A DNA stretch of 64,000 nt, from contig CBDBED010000011.1 of NCBI GenBank assembly GCA_965204245.1, forward strand, positions 132,242 through 196,241, given 5' to 3'. Below the pieces are notes generated by a model. That model made no database searches and was not told the DNA's origin. It worked only from the letters and a program-made list of their open reading frames with translations. Source of the DNA: JAAXIE01 sp965204245 (GTDB lineage Bacteria; Chloroflexota; Dehalococcoidia; Lucifugimonadales; JAAXIE01). Position 1 is the stretch's first letter. Each line of letters starts with the position of its first letter. This document shows, piece by piece, positions 30,582-38,385 of this stretch. Both the position numbers and the translations under genes were made by a program.

Positions 30582-31595
30582 CTACTCTTCTGCGATGGAG
30601 AAGCCTCCGGTAACGTTGGCCGTCACTGTAACCTCGCCCGTCGAGATGGGAGTGCTCACGCTGGCGGCGTCCATAGCCATTGCCGCGGGGGCGGCGAAGC
30701 GGAAGGACTCCTCGCGTGCTTCCAGGACCCTGGCTCCTGATTCGCTGATGTATTCCAATGCGCCGAGCTTCACTCCGGCGGTGTCGGCCATTTGTTGGGA
30801 ACGGGTCAGCAAGTCCTCAATCGCCTTTTCTCGAGCTTCCTCGACCAACGGGGCGGGGTCTTCAATGGTGAAGTTGATCCCGTTGATGCGGATGAGATCT
30901 CCGCCAGCCTCCACCAGTTGGTCGATCAAGTCTCCGGTGGAATCCAAGTCCCGCACTTTGGCGGTCATTTGCTGCGATACCGTGTAGCCGGTGACCACCT
31001 GCTCGTAGGTGCTGTAGCACTGGTTCTGTGCGCCCATGGCGAGGCCAGCGACCATCGAGGTCATGGCCTGTTCCATGGCTGATTCGATGGACGGGGTTGC
31101 CATTGCTGGAGCGGGGCTATCGGCTGCTGAGGACATCGCTGCATCCTCGAGTTCGGGACAGCGCGTGACCTCCCGGCCTTGAGTTTCTTGGCGTATGTTC
31201 AGGGAACTGGTCTGGATGTCCGCATCCTCCAGTCCCGAGCCTCGCAGGACATCAATCATCGCCGTCAGGGCACTAGCTGCCTCGGCATTGGCCTCAGCCA
31301 CTGTGGGCTCGGTAGCCCTGACACCGACTTCCAGCAGGGCCAAATCGGGGTAGGCTTTTACTTGGCCCTGACCGCTGGCCCACAGGCCGTTCTGCTGTCC
31401 TCCGAATCCGCTGGGGTATTCGACCCGAACAGTCTGGGGCTCGGGCATGGTGGTCTGTGCTACTGGCTGGGGAGCGGTAGCAGGCGGGATGACTGCGACG
31501 GGAGTGGGGCTTTCAGCCTGAGTACACGCGGCCATCACTGCCACACCCAGCACTCCCAAGGTTACAAGGGCCGCTAATGCTTTACCCGGTCTCAT
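30582..31595 (-). CDS. SIMPL-domain (DUF541) lipoprotein
   Basis: A 337-residue exported protein. The signal peptide MRPGKALAALVTLGVLGVAVMAAC ends in a lipobox (VMAAC), so it should be lipid-anchored outside the membrane. The SIMPL domain starts near 80: LWASGQGQVKAYPDLALLEVGVRATEPTVAEANAEAASALTAMIDVLRGSGLEDADIQTSSLNI, then VTGYTVSQQMTAKVRDLDSTGDLIDQLVEAGGDLIRINGINFTIEDP and AREKAIEDLLTRSQQMADTAGVKLG. A Met/Ala/Ser-rich insert with two Cys interrupts the domain. Function is unknown; the family includes envelope stress proteins. The ATG has AGGAGG. It follows the sigma/anti-sigma pair on the same strand. Confidence 0.85.
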   Translation of the reverse strand: MRPGKALAALVTLGVLGVAVMAACTQAESPTPVAVIPPATAPQPVAQTTMPEPQTVRVEYPSGFGGQQNGLWASGQGQVKAYPDLALLEVGVRATEPTVAEANAEAASALTAMIDVLRGSGLEDADIQTSSLNIRQETQGREVTRCPELEDAAMSSAADSPAPAMATPSIESAMEQAMTSMVAGLAMGAQNQCYSTYEQVVTGYTVSQQMTAKVRDLDSTGDLIDQLVEAGGDLIRINGINFTIEDPAPLVEEAREKAIEDLLTRSQQMADTAGVKLGALEYISESGARVLEAREESFRFAAPAAMAMDAASVSTPISTGEVTVTANVTGGFSIAEE

Positions 31596-31711
31596 TGGAT
31601 TCCTCCTAGGTTCGATTACCAAAGCTGCCATAGACTACAGACGAAGGCGGGCGGTCTAAAGTTCCCTCTATACGGTCTGAGATGGTTTTCCACCGTTCGT
31701 GATGGTTTTCC

Positions 31712-33175
31712 TCACAGGGTCCCACGCTGGCGCCACTTCCAGAAGAACAGGGCCAAAAGCAGCAGGGCAAGGGCCGCCAGCAAGCCTTCGGCAGCGCGCC
31801 ACCACATGCTGGTGGCACCGCCCTCTCCGGGGCCATCGACATCGTCGACAACCGGCAGGGGCACGGGTTGGGGCTCAGGAATGGATGTCTCCGTATCCGC
31901 TGCCTCAGATACCATGGCTATCGCAGGCTCCCCCGTAGGAGACGCCTCCATTTGGCTAGCCTCAATTAGTCTTATCTCCGGGGTGGATGCCGGTGTCGGA
32001 GCAGGGGTCGGGGTCGGGGCGGGCGTTGGCTCCGGCGTGGCGGCGGGGGCTTCGGCGATGGGGCTTGCCGCAGGCGTGGGTGCTGCGGCGGGGGCTGGGG
32101 CAGGGGACGGGGTGCGTGGCGCGATGGTGGGCACTGAAGTACGAATACGGGCAGGAGTGGGTGTCGGGGTGGGAACAGGCGTGGCAGGTGGCAGTGGTGT
32201 TGCCGTGGCGGGTGGCGTGGGCACAGGGGCAGGCGGTGGCGGAGTGGCCTGTGGCGCAGGCGCAGCGGTGACCAATGGGGTCGGGACAGGGGTGTCAGTC
32301 GGTGCCGTCGGAGCGGGTGTGCCGGTGGCGGCAGGCGCGGCCGGGGTTGGGGGCACAGGCACTGTAGTGGTGAAGGGGGTGGAGGCGGCAGGGGCCGGGG
32401 CAGGGGTTGGGGCAGCCGCAACCGCCACTGGCTGTGCGTCCTGCGGAGGGGCGTCAGCAGCCGATTCTTCCGACGACAGCTCCGGGGGCGAGGCGTCCTG
32501 GGCCTGAAGCGAATCGAAATCGTCGCTCTCCTGTATGCCCACCAACACAGCTTCCGGTGACGGAGTTGCCTCGGCGGCAGGGGACGCGGCATCTACAGCG
32601 TCCATAATTGCCTCCAATGGCGGAACATCGGACCGGGTGTACTGTTGCTCCGGCGGTGGCGTTGGTGTCGCTGCTGTGGCGGCCACTGGAAGTGCTACAG
32701 CGGGTGGAGCAGGCGGAGGGGCAGCCGCCATCTCTGCTACCGGGGCTGCGGCCGTGGCTTCGTCCGCCAACATGGCAGATTCCGACCGTAGCGTTTCTTC
32801 GCTGCCGTCGCCGCTCAGCACGCCCGCCATGTCGGCGGATACCAATACAGCCAGCAAGAGGGCTAATGATGCGCCCGCTGCCGCCAGCACCCAGTTGGGC
32901 GACCCTTGCAAGCGGGGCGGCCTGTCAACCAAGGGAGGGGCCGCAAAAACGAAGGAGCGGGAAGGCTGGACCTGCGGCACTCGATGAAGCAACTGCACGG
33001 TGAAGCGCAGGGAGTCGAGCTCCGCTTGGCAGGTCCCGCAATCTTCAAGGTGACGCGCTACCAGCCGCTGGCGTCTTGGCGGCAAGGCATCGTCCAAGTA
33101 CTGGGACAGAATGTCCGTACCCGGATGTCGCCACCGGCTCAAAATCGAATGCAATATGCCGAGCATTCTATACAT
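31712..33175 (-). CDS. Anti-sigma factor with zinc finger and Pro/Ala/Thr-rich stalk
   Basis: A 487-residue protein that overlaps the sigma factor gene by 8 bases. An N-terminal zinc-binding anti-sigma domain has ILSQYLDDALPPRRQRLVARHLEDCGTCQAELDSL (H-x3-C-x2-C). A membrane helix lies at about 94-112 (WVLAAAGASLALLLAVLVSA). Nearly 300 residues rich in Pro, Ala and Thr follow (TPTPPPEQ..., PVPTPTPTP). A second hydrophobic helix near the C-terminus (AAEGLLAALALLLLALFFWKW) and a basic tail RQRGTL complete it. The long stalk and second helix are unusual for this family, so the stalk would form an external loop held at both ends. Confidence 0.88.
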   Translation of the reverse strand: MYRMLGILHSILSRWRHPGTDILSQYLDDALPPRRQRLVARHLEDCGTCQAELDSLRFTVQLLHRVPQVQPSRSFVFAAPPLVDRPPRLQGSPNWVLAAAGASLALLLAVLVSADMAGVLSGDGSEETLRSESAMLADEATAAAPVAEMAAAPPPAPPAVALPVAATAATPTPPPEQQYTRSDVPPLEAIMDAVDAASPAAEATPSPEAVLVGIQESDDFDSLQAQDASPPELSSEESAADAPPQDAQPVAVAAAPTPAPAPAASTPFTTTVPVPPTPAAPAATGTPAPTAPTDTPVPTPLVTAAPAPQATPPPPAPVPTPPATATPLPPATPVPTPTPTPARIRTSVPTIAPRTPSPAPAPAAAPTPAASPIAEAPAATPEPTPAPTPTPAPTPASTPEIRLIEASQMEASPTGEPAIAMVSEAADTETSIPEPQPVPLPVVDDVDGPGEGGATSMWWRAAEGLLAALALLLLALFFWKWRQRGTL

Positions 33176-33728
33176 CCAGACGTAACCGCTCGGGCAGAAG
33201 TTCCCCCTGAGTTCTCAGGAAGTCCCGCAGGCCAGCGCGGGCGCGGCTTATGCGTGACTTGATGGTGCCAAGACTGCACCCCATTATCTGCGAGGCCTCT
33301 TCATAGCTCATTCCCTGGATGTCCACTAGGGTGACTGCGAGCTTCTGGTCGTCTGATAACCGATTGAGTCCTTCCTGTACAGCAGCCCCCACCTCCTGTC
33401 TCACGGCGTAGTCTTCAGGGGACTCCTCGCCTGATGAGAACTCAATTGGAGGGCTGTCCGGGTCGAGGGGGTCCAATACCAAGGCGTCCAGAGAGACGGA
33501 CGGGCGGGCCCTATTCGAGCGGAGCATATCTTTGGCCGCGTTGGCGACGATGCGCAGGACCCAACCCTGGAGGTTGTCGCCGCGGAACTGGGCGAACCTA
33601 CGGTAGGCGGACAGGAATGCCTCTTGCAACGCATCTTCGGCCAACTGCCTGTCCTGAAGCACTCGGAGGGCTAGGTTATAGCCCTGGGTCTGCACTGACT
33701 CTATGATGCAGTTGAAGCAATAGAGCAT
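33168..33728 (-). CDS. ECF (extracytoplasmic function) sigma-70 factor
   Basis: A 186-residue ECF sigma factor. Region 2 contains GYNLALRVLQDRQLAEDALQEAFLSAYRRFAQFRGDNLQGWVLRIVANAAKDMLR. Region 4 contains LNRLSDDQKLAVTLVDIQGMSYEEASQIMGCSLGTIKSRISRARAGLRDFL. The ATG at 33728 has GGAGGA 9 bases upstream. An in-frame TTG at 33803 would add 25 residues forming a Cys-x4-His...Cys-x2-Cys pattern. It is co-transcribed and overlaps with its anti-sigma factor, the usual arrangement for release on an envelope signal. Confidence 0.92.
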   Translation of the reverse strand: MLYCFNCIIESVQTQGYNLALRVLQDRQLAEDALQEAFLSAYRRFAQFRGDNLQGWVLRIVANAAKDMLRSNRARPSVSLDALVLDPLDPDSPPIEFSSGEESPEDYAVRQEVGAAVQEGLNRLSDDQKLAVTLVDIQGMSYEEASQIMGCSLGTIKSRISRARAGLRDFLRTQGELLPERLRLDV

Positions 33729-33919
33729 TCCAGCCCGGTCCTCCACCCGCAAAGTGGGGTGGGTGGTGCTGGGACACTCCACGACAGACTGGCCGAGGGC
33801 CAACTACCGGCCCATCCATAGGTGTCCGCGAGGCGGACAGAGTCTTTCCGCCGACAAGTGCGGAGCAGAGTTCATGGGTAGGGCCGGCCCACGGCGAAAC
33901 GCATAATTCATCCCCGTCT

Positions 33920-33994
33920 TATAATTGTCTCATGCACTGTTGTTCAGACGGTGCCAGCCCGCCCGAAGATTCGGCCTGCCTTGGGAGCACATAG
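33920..33994 (+). promoter_or_regulatory. -10 box and leaderless-type uORF before lepB
   Basis: TATAAT (33920-33925) lies six bases before an ATG (33932). That ATG opens a 20-codon ORF ending at TAG 33992-33994, which overlaps the GTG of lepB by one base. The TTG at 33925 of the longest lepB frame would lie inside the -10 box and cannot be on this transcript. Confidence 0.45.
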
Positions 33995-34575
33995 TGTACC
34001 GACTGTTCCGTGAAGCGGCGGAAGCCATCCTTCTCGCGATGCTAATGTTCTTCATAGCCTCGGTGACACTACAAAACTTCCGGGTGTTGGGGGGCAGCAT
34101 GTCAGATACCCTTCAAGACGGGCAATACCTTGTGGTCAACAAGGTGGCCTATTCCTCCTTCGACAAGAGCCGCCTCGCCCAACTTGTGCCCTTTTGGGAC
34201 GCGGACGAGTCCAGCAAGATATTCACGTTCCACCCTCCGGAGCGCGGAGAAGTCGTTGTATTCCATCCGCCACGGCGGCCTGATGTGGAATACGTGAAGC
34301 GTGTAGTGGGGGTGCCGGGGGAGACGGTGGAAATCATACGGGGCACGGTGGTGGTGGATGGGGTCCCACTGGATGAACCGTATATCCGGCGCAGGGGGTC
34401 CACCGAGAACCGTTCCCCCATTCGCCTCGCTGAGGACGAGTATTACGTGCTGGGTGATAACCGCCTTGGCAGCGAAGACTCCCGCACTTGGGGGCCTATC
34501 GTTTTGGACAGCATTGTTGGGCGCGTCTGGTTCACCTACTGGCCCCTGCCGGGAGCGGGCCTTGTCTCCCACTAG
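33994..34575 (+). CDS. lepB: Signal peptidase I
   Basis: A 193-residue membrane-bound signal peptidase that removes signal peptides after export. A membrane helix (AILLAMLMFFIASVTL) precedes the catalytic serine in VLGGSMSDTL (Ser35). The catalytic lysine is in YVKRVVGVPGE (Lys102). Box E is YYVLGDNRLGSEDSRTWGPI. I chose GTG 33994, which has GGGAG six bases upstream and lies downstream of the probable transcription start. It is divergent from the ECF sigma gene, with a 190-base spacer to the sigma's TTG. Confidence 0.93.
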   Translation: MYRLFREAAEAILLAMLMFFIASVTLQNFRVLGGSMSDTLQDGQYLVVNKVAYSSFDKSRLAQLVPFWDADESSKIFTFHPPERGEVVVFHPPRRPDVEYVKRVVGVPGETVEIIRGTVVVDGVPLDEPYIRRRGSTENRSPIRLAEDEYYVLGDNRLGSEDSRTWGPIVLDSIVGRVWFTYWPLPGAGLVSH

Positions 34576-34724
34576 GGTCATCGAAAATCAGTATCATGCG
34601 GCATGATGGGCTTGGGCGACTCGCCACTCGGCCCTTAATCCTAATCTTGACGCAAATTGAGCTAGCCGCCTAGAATCCAGCCACCCTGCCTCAACCCCAC
34701 CCTTGAATCAACGAGGAGCATGCC

Positions 34725-35135
34725 ATGTCTTTTGAGATCACGGGGTTCGACCACATGGTTCTCAAGTGTCGCGACGTGGAAAAAGCCCTCTGGTTCTATG
34801 GAGAGGTTCTTGGCATGGAGGTTTTACGCCTCGACCACTACCGGGCCGGAAACTGCGGTTTTCCCTCCGTGAGGGTCAGCGACGGCATCCTCATTGACCT
34901 TCCGCCCGATAATTCCACGGATTCCATCGTTGAGAATGCCGACCACTTCTGCCTCGTCATAGAGCCCACCGACATGGTGGCCCTGCAGCAGGAGATGCGA
35001 GAGAAGGGGCTTGAGGTCGAGGAGCGCGAGGCCCACTATGCCTTTGGGGCCCAAGGAATGGGCTGGCAGTTCAAACTCAAGGACCCCAACGGTCACAAGC
35101 TGGAACTGCGATGCTACCCGGAAGGGCAGGCCTAA
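34725..35135 (+). CDS. VOC-family (glyoxalase/dioxygenase-like) protein
   Basis: A 136-residue single VOC module. It begins ITGFDHMVLKCRDVEKALWFYGEVLGMEVLRLD, with His10 at the first metal-ligand position. It continues with SVRVSDGILIDLPP, a middle HFCLVIEP strand (second ligand position) and ends KLKDPNGHKLELRCYP (Glu as the last ligand). Such proteins act as glyoxalases, dioxygenases or resistance proteins. It is closely similar in layout to the minus-strand protein at 36677-37123. It precedes an LLM oxidoreductase by 59 bases, suggesting a shared pathway. Confidence 0.88.
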   Translation: MSFEITGFDHMVLKCRDVEKALWFYGEVLGMEVLRLDHYRAGNCGFPSVRVSDGILIDLPPDNSTDSIVENADHFCLVIEPTDMVALQQEMREKGLEVEEREAHYAFGAQGMGWQFKLKDPNGHKLELRCYPEGQA

Positions 35136-35194
35136 CCGGTATACCCTCTCATACGCCTCCCTCTGCTCCAAACCTACTGAACCGGAGAGCCTTG

Positions 35195-36247
35195 ATGAAG
35201 TACGGCATGTTCTCCCATGTCCAGTGGCCCGAGACCAAGAGTCCGGAGCAGGCCTACCAGGAAATACTGGAGCAGGTGCAGTACGCTGAAGAACTCGGCT
35301 TCGAGTCCGTCTGGCTGGCGGAGCACCATTTCACCCGGTATGGACTGGCCCCTTCCCCCCTGATACTGGGCGCATGGCTGGCTGCCAGGACTTCCAAAAT
35401 CCGCATCGGTACCGCCGTCATCATCCTCCCTCTCCACAACCTCGTGATGCTGGCGGAGCAGGTTGCCATGCTGGATGTGCTCAGCGGGGGCCGGGTGGAT
35501 GTGGGCGTGGGGCGCGGGGAGCCTCACCCCAGTTTGTGGGCTAACATGAACATCCCGCGAGAGGACAGCGAGGAGCGGTTCCAGGAAGCTCTCGACCTGC
35601 TGCCCCAGCTATGGACGACCCAGCGGCTGGCCCATCAAGGCAAGCACCACGACATCAATGACATCACCGTAGTGCCTGCGGCCAAGCAGACGCCGCACCC
35701 TCCCATCTACATGGGCATCTCATGGAACGAGGAGCGACCTCGAGAAGCAGTCGACCGCGGCCATCGCATCATCTCCGGCGTGGTGCTCGATATCGAAGAG
35801 CATTTGCATATGCGGGACATCTATGACACCCACGCCGCTGAGTTGGGCCTCGACCTGCGCGCTTGGGACTGCCCCATGTTCGTCCACACGCTTATCGCGG
35901 ACTCCAAGCAGCAGGCCGTGGACGACGCACGGGAGGGTTTGATGTGGATGTACAACATGATCGACTTCCGGCGCACGGTACACCACGGAAGCGACATGCA
36001 CTACGACTTCCCCACCTATTTCGCCGAGCACCCCGACCCATCCTTCACCATGGACCGTATCACGAACAAGAAGTCACTCTTGGGAACTCCGGAAGAGGTC
36101 GCAAGCAGCATCAGGAAGCTGAACCGGGAGGGAGGCGTCGGTTACTACGGCTGCGATTTCGGCTTCGGAGGACTCCCCCACGCCAAGGTGATGCGCTCCA
36201 TGGAACGGTTTGGGCGTGAGGTGATGCCGCGGGTGGAAGAGGGCTGA
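35195..36247 (+). CDS. LLM class flavin-dependent oxidoreductase (1)
   Basis: A 350-residue luciferase-like monooxygenase with a TIM-barrel fold, which uses reduced flavin and oxygen. It shows AEELGFESVWLAEHHFTRYGLAPSPLILGAWLAARTSKIRIGTAVIILPLHNLVMLAEQVAMLDVLSGGRVDVGVGRG, the classic bacterial luciferase-family core. GTPEEVASSIRKL follows near the C-terminus. The ATG at 35195 has GGAGAG; the longer frame is not supported. It lies behind a VOC gene and before a HEPN-like gene, and probably belongs to a degradation pathway for organic compounds. The substrate is unknown. Confidence 0.9.
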   Translation: MKYGMFSHVQWPETKSPEQAYQEILEQVQYAEELGFESVWLAEHHFTRYGLAPSPLILGAWLAARTSKIRIGTAVIILPLHNLVMLAEQVAMLDVLSGGRVDVGVGRGEPHPSLWANMNIPREDSEERFQEALDLLPQLWTTQRLAHQGKHHDINDITVVPAAKQTPHPPIYMGISWNEERPREAVDRGHRIISGVVLDIEEHLHMRDIYDTHAAELGLDLRAWDCPMFVHTLIADSKQQAVDDAREGLMWMYNMIDFRRTVHHGSDMHYDFPTYFAEHPDPSFTMDRITNKKSLLGTPEEVASSIRKLNREGGVGYYGCDFGFGGLPHAKVMRSMERFGREVMPRVEEG

Positions 36248-36279
36248 GCATTGGATGTTGATACAACACGGAGACGGAC

Positions 36280-36666
36280 GTGGGAGATATAGCCGCAGCC
36301 CTCGAATACAAGCAACAGTCCGACGATTTCATGGAGAAGGCATGGCATTATCTTGCTGCCGACGACCTGCACCAAGCCTGCGAAAAGGGCTGGGTCGCCG
36401 CCTCTCATATGGCCAAGGCTGTGGCTGAGGTGTACGACTTGGAATATACCAAGCACGTCCACTTCAACCATGTGCTTCAACAGGCCGCGCAGCTTGCCAA
36501 CTACCCCGCGATGCGCCAATTGAGAGCAACCGCCAATGAGCTACACACGAGCTTCTACGAACTGAAATCCCAGCTCGACCGCGAGATGATAGCGGAGAAC
36601 CTCACCGACGTTAAGACCTTGCGAGAGGCCTTGGGACCGTTGGTTGAGGCGCGATTGAACGAGTAG
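36280..36666 (+). CDS. HEPN/PaREP1-like helical protein
   Basis: A 128-residue all-helical protein. The pattern YKQQSDDFMEKAWHYLAADDLHQACEKGWVAASHMAKAVAEVYDLEYTKHVHFNHVLQQAAQL resembles HEPN-type or PaREP1 proteins (A...L..GD..QACEKGWxAAxHxxKA). The RNase motif R-x4-6-H of active HEPN toxins is not evident. It starts with GTG 36280 after ACGGAGA, 32 bases after the LLM gene, so it is probably in the same operon. No nucleotidyltransferase partner is present. Confidence 0.6.
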   Translation: MGDIAAALEYKQQSDDFMEKAWHYLAADDLHQACEKGWVAASHMAKAVAEVYDLEYTKHVHFNHVLQQAAQLANYPAMRQLRATANELHTSFYELKSQLDREMIAENLTDVKTLREALGPLVEARLNE

Positions 36667-36676
36667 AAAGTCTCCT

Positions 36677-37123
36677 CTAAACCCTGTTGGGGCCGGGGCG
36701 GGCGTCCCAACCGAGCCTGCGTAGCTTTTCTCCTTGGAAGTTGGACTTCAGTTCGATCATCTGGCCCTCGGGGTCGCGGATGTAGAGTGACTCCCCGTAG
36801 CCTTGGGCGCCCCAGCGCACGTTGATGTCATCGTCGGTGTCCGTTCCGTAGCCCCGCAACTGCTCCTTCATCCGCTCCATGTCGGTGGGAGCGATGCGCA
36901 CGCAGATATGGTCCACGTTCTTCACGAACTCCTCTTCGGAGTTGAAGGGACGCACGTCAATGATGGTCTCGGGGGTGATGCGCACCGAGGCGAAACCGAC
37001 CTTGCCAGCCCGGTACTCCTCTTCGCGGAGAATCTCCAAACCCAGCACATCGCGATAGAAGGCCAGTGCCCGGTCGGGGTTCCGCGTATTGATAACCAAG
37101 TGGTCGAAACCTATGACCTTCAT
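36677..37123 (-). CDS. VOC-family protein (2)
   Basis: A 148-residue VOC protein: VIGFDHLVINTRNPDRALAFYRDVLGLEILREEEYRAGKVGFASVRITPETIIDVRPF, then HICVRIAPTDMERMKEQLRGYG and LYIRDPEGQMIELKSNF. Metal-ligand positions His8, His (in NVDHICV) and Glu (in MIELKS) are conserved. The ATG at 37123 has AGGAGG. It is on the opposite strand to the LLM genes on both sides. It shares the YRAG(N/K)xGFxSVR block with the VOC protein at 34725, so the two are likely paralogues. Confidence 0.87.
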   Translation of the reverse strand: MKVIGFDHLVINTRNPDRALAFYRDVLGLEILREEEYRAGKVGFASVRITPETIIDVRPFNSEEEFVKNVDHICVRIAPTDMERMKEQLRGYGTDTDDDINVRWGAQGYGESLYIRDPEGQMIELKSNFQGEKLRRLGWDARPGPNRV

Positions 37124-37289
37124 ACTGCCTCCTAATGTTCTCAGATTCAGGCCCCGTGGCACTGGTAGCCTTCCGAGGGGTCATGGAGGGATTCCCAGGT
37201 AGCGGGAATCGCGGGTTGGCGGTAATCTAATGTCTGCTATCTGGCCCGTCAAGACAAACACTTCCCGCCACTGGGAAAGGGAGACGACC

Positions 37290-38291
37290 ATGGAACTGTG
37301 CCTGAATATTCGAGACTATCTGGAAGACCCCAGCCGGCCCTTACACCAGCAGGTGGACGAGGCGGTGGAAGTCGCCCGCAAGGCCACTGAATGGGGCTAC
37401 ACAGCAATCTATTGCCCCCAGCATTATGTGTCTCATCCCACAGTCTGGCCGCAGCCTATGCCTGTGCTCGCTAGGCTGATGCCTGAAGCGCCAGAGGTCC
37501 GGCTGGTCACCGGGATCCTGCTGCTCACTTATATGAACCCCCTGGATGTGGCGGAGCAGGTGGCGACTTTCGACCAGCTTTCCAAGGGGCGCTTCGTCCT
37601 TGGGGTTGGCTTGGGCTACCGGGAACTGGAACTGGAGGCGTTTAACACCAACCGCGCGGAGCGTTTGAGCCGCTTCAAGGAGTCGCTGCAAGTGATGAAA
37701 CTCCTGTGGAGTGGTGAAGAGGTCAACTTCGACGGCCAGTACTGGCATATTCACGGTGCCCGCATGGCCATCACGCCTATGCAGAAGCCGCATCCGCCCA
37801 TCTGGTTCGCATCGCACAGTCCCCGCGCCACCCGTCGCGCTGCCAACGACGCCGATGGTTGCCTTCTTGGCCCCCAGACGGCATGGGAGGACATCTCCAG
37901 CCTCGCCTCCATCTACTGGGAGGCAAGGGAAGCGTCAGACCGCGGACCAACCGGGATGCTGGGCATGCACCGTGCCGTGGCGATGAGTACTGACCGCGAG
38001 ACCGCAGCCAGTGAGGCCCGCGCTGTCGGGGAACGCAAGGGCGCCATGTATGGCGGCTGGGGCATGCAGGAGAACTCGGTTGTCGACCTAGGCTTGGACC
38101 GCAACCGTCCCCTCCATGAATGGACGGTCATCGGCAGCCCGCAAGACTGCTTGGAAACCCTGACCCGCAACGAGCAGGAAGACCGCGTCCAGTATGCCGG
38201 GCTGACCTTCATCAACTTCCCCGCCGAACACTCAGCCCGCATGGAATATCTCCAGCGCTTCTCCGAAGAGGTCGTCCGCAAACTGCCCTGA
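37290..38291 (+). CDS. LLM class flavin-dependent oxidoreductase (2)
   Basis: A 333-residue luciferase-family protein. The core reads ATEWGYTAIYCPQHYVSHPTVWPQPMPVLARLMPEAPEVRLVTGILLLTYMNPLDVAEQVATFDQLSKGRFVLGVGLGYRELELEAFNTN, then RLSRFKESLQVMKLLWSGEEVNFDGQYW and PPIWFASHSPRATRRAANDADGCL. It is more divergent from LLM (1) than a recent duplicate would be. The ATG at 37290 follows AAAGGGAGA. Its substrate is unknown. It stands with the VOC and LLM genes before it as a catabolic-looking group. Confidence 0.9.
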   Translation: MELCLNIRDYLEDPSRPLHQQVDEAVEVARKATEWGYTAIYCPQHYVSHPTVWPQPMPVLARLMPEAPEVRLVTGILLLTYMNPLDVAEQVATFDQLSKGRFVLGVGLGYRELELEAFNTNRAERLSRFKESLQVMKLLWSGEEVNFDGQYWHIHGARMAITPMQKPHPPIWFASHSPRATRRAANDADGCLLGPQTAWEDISSLASIYWEAREASDRGPTGMLGMHRAVAMSTDRETAASEARAVGERKGAMYGGWGMQENSVVDLGLDRNRPLHEWTVIGSPQDCLETLTRNEQEDRVQYAGLTFINFPAEHSARMEYLQRFSEEVVRKLP

Positions 38292-38385
38292 CACCAACCT
38301 GATTTGCCACCCGTGTCGTTTCCTCCCAACCGTGGCAGTAGGCTCCTAGCGTATAATGGCCTCAGTCCCACTGGAGGTTGACGCG

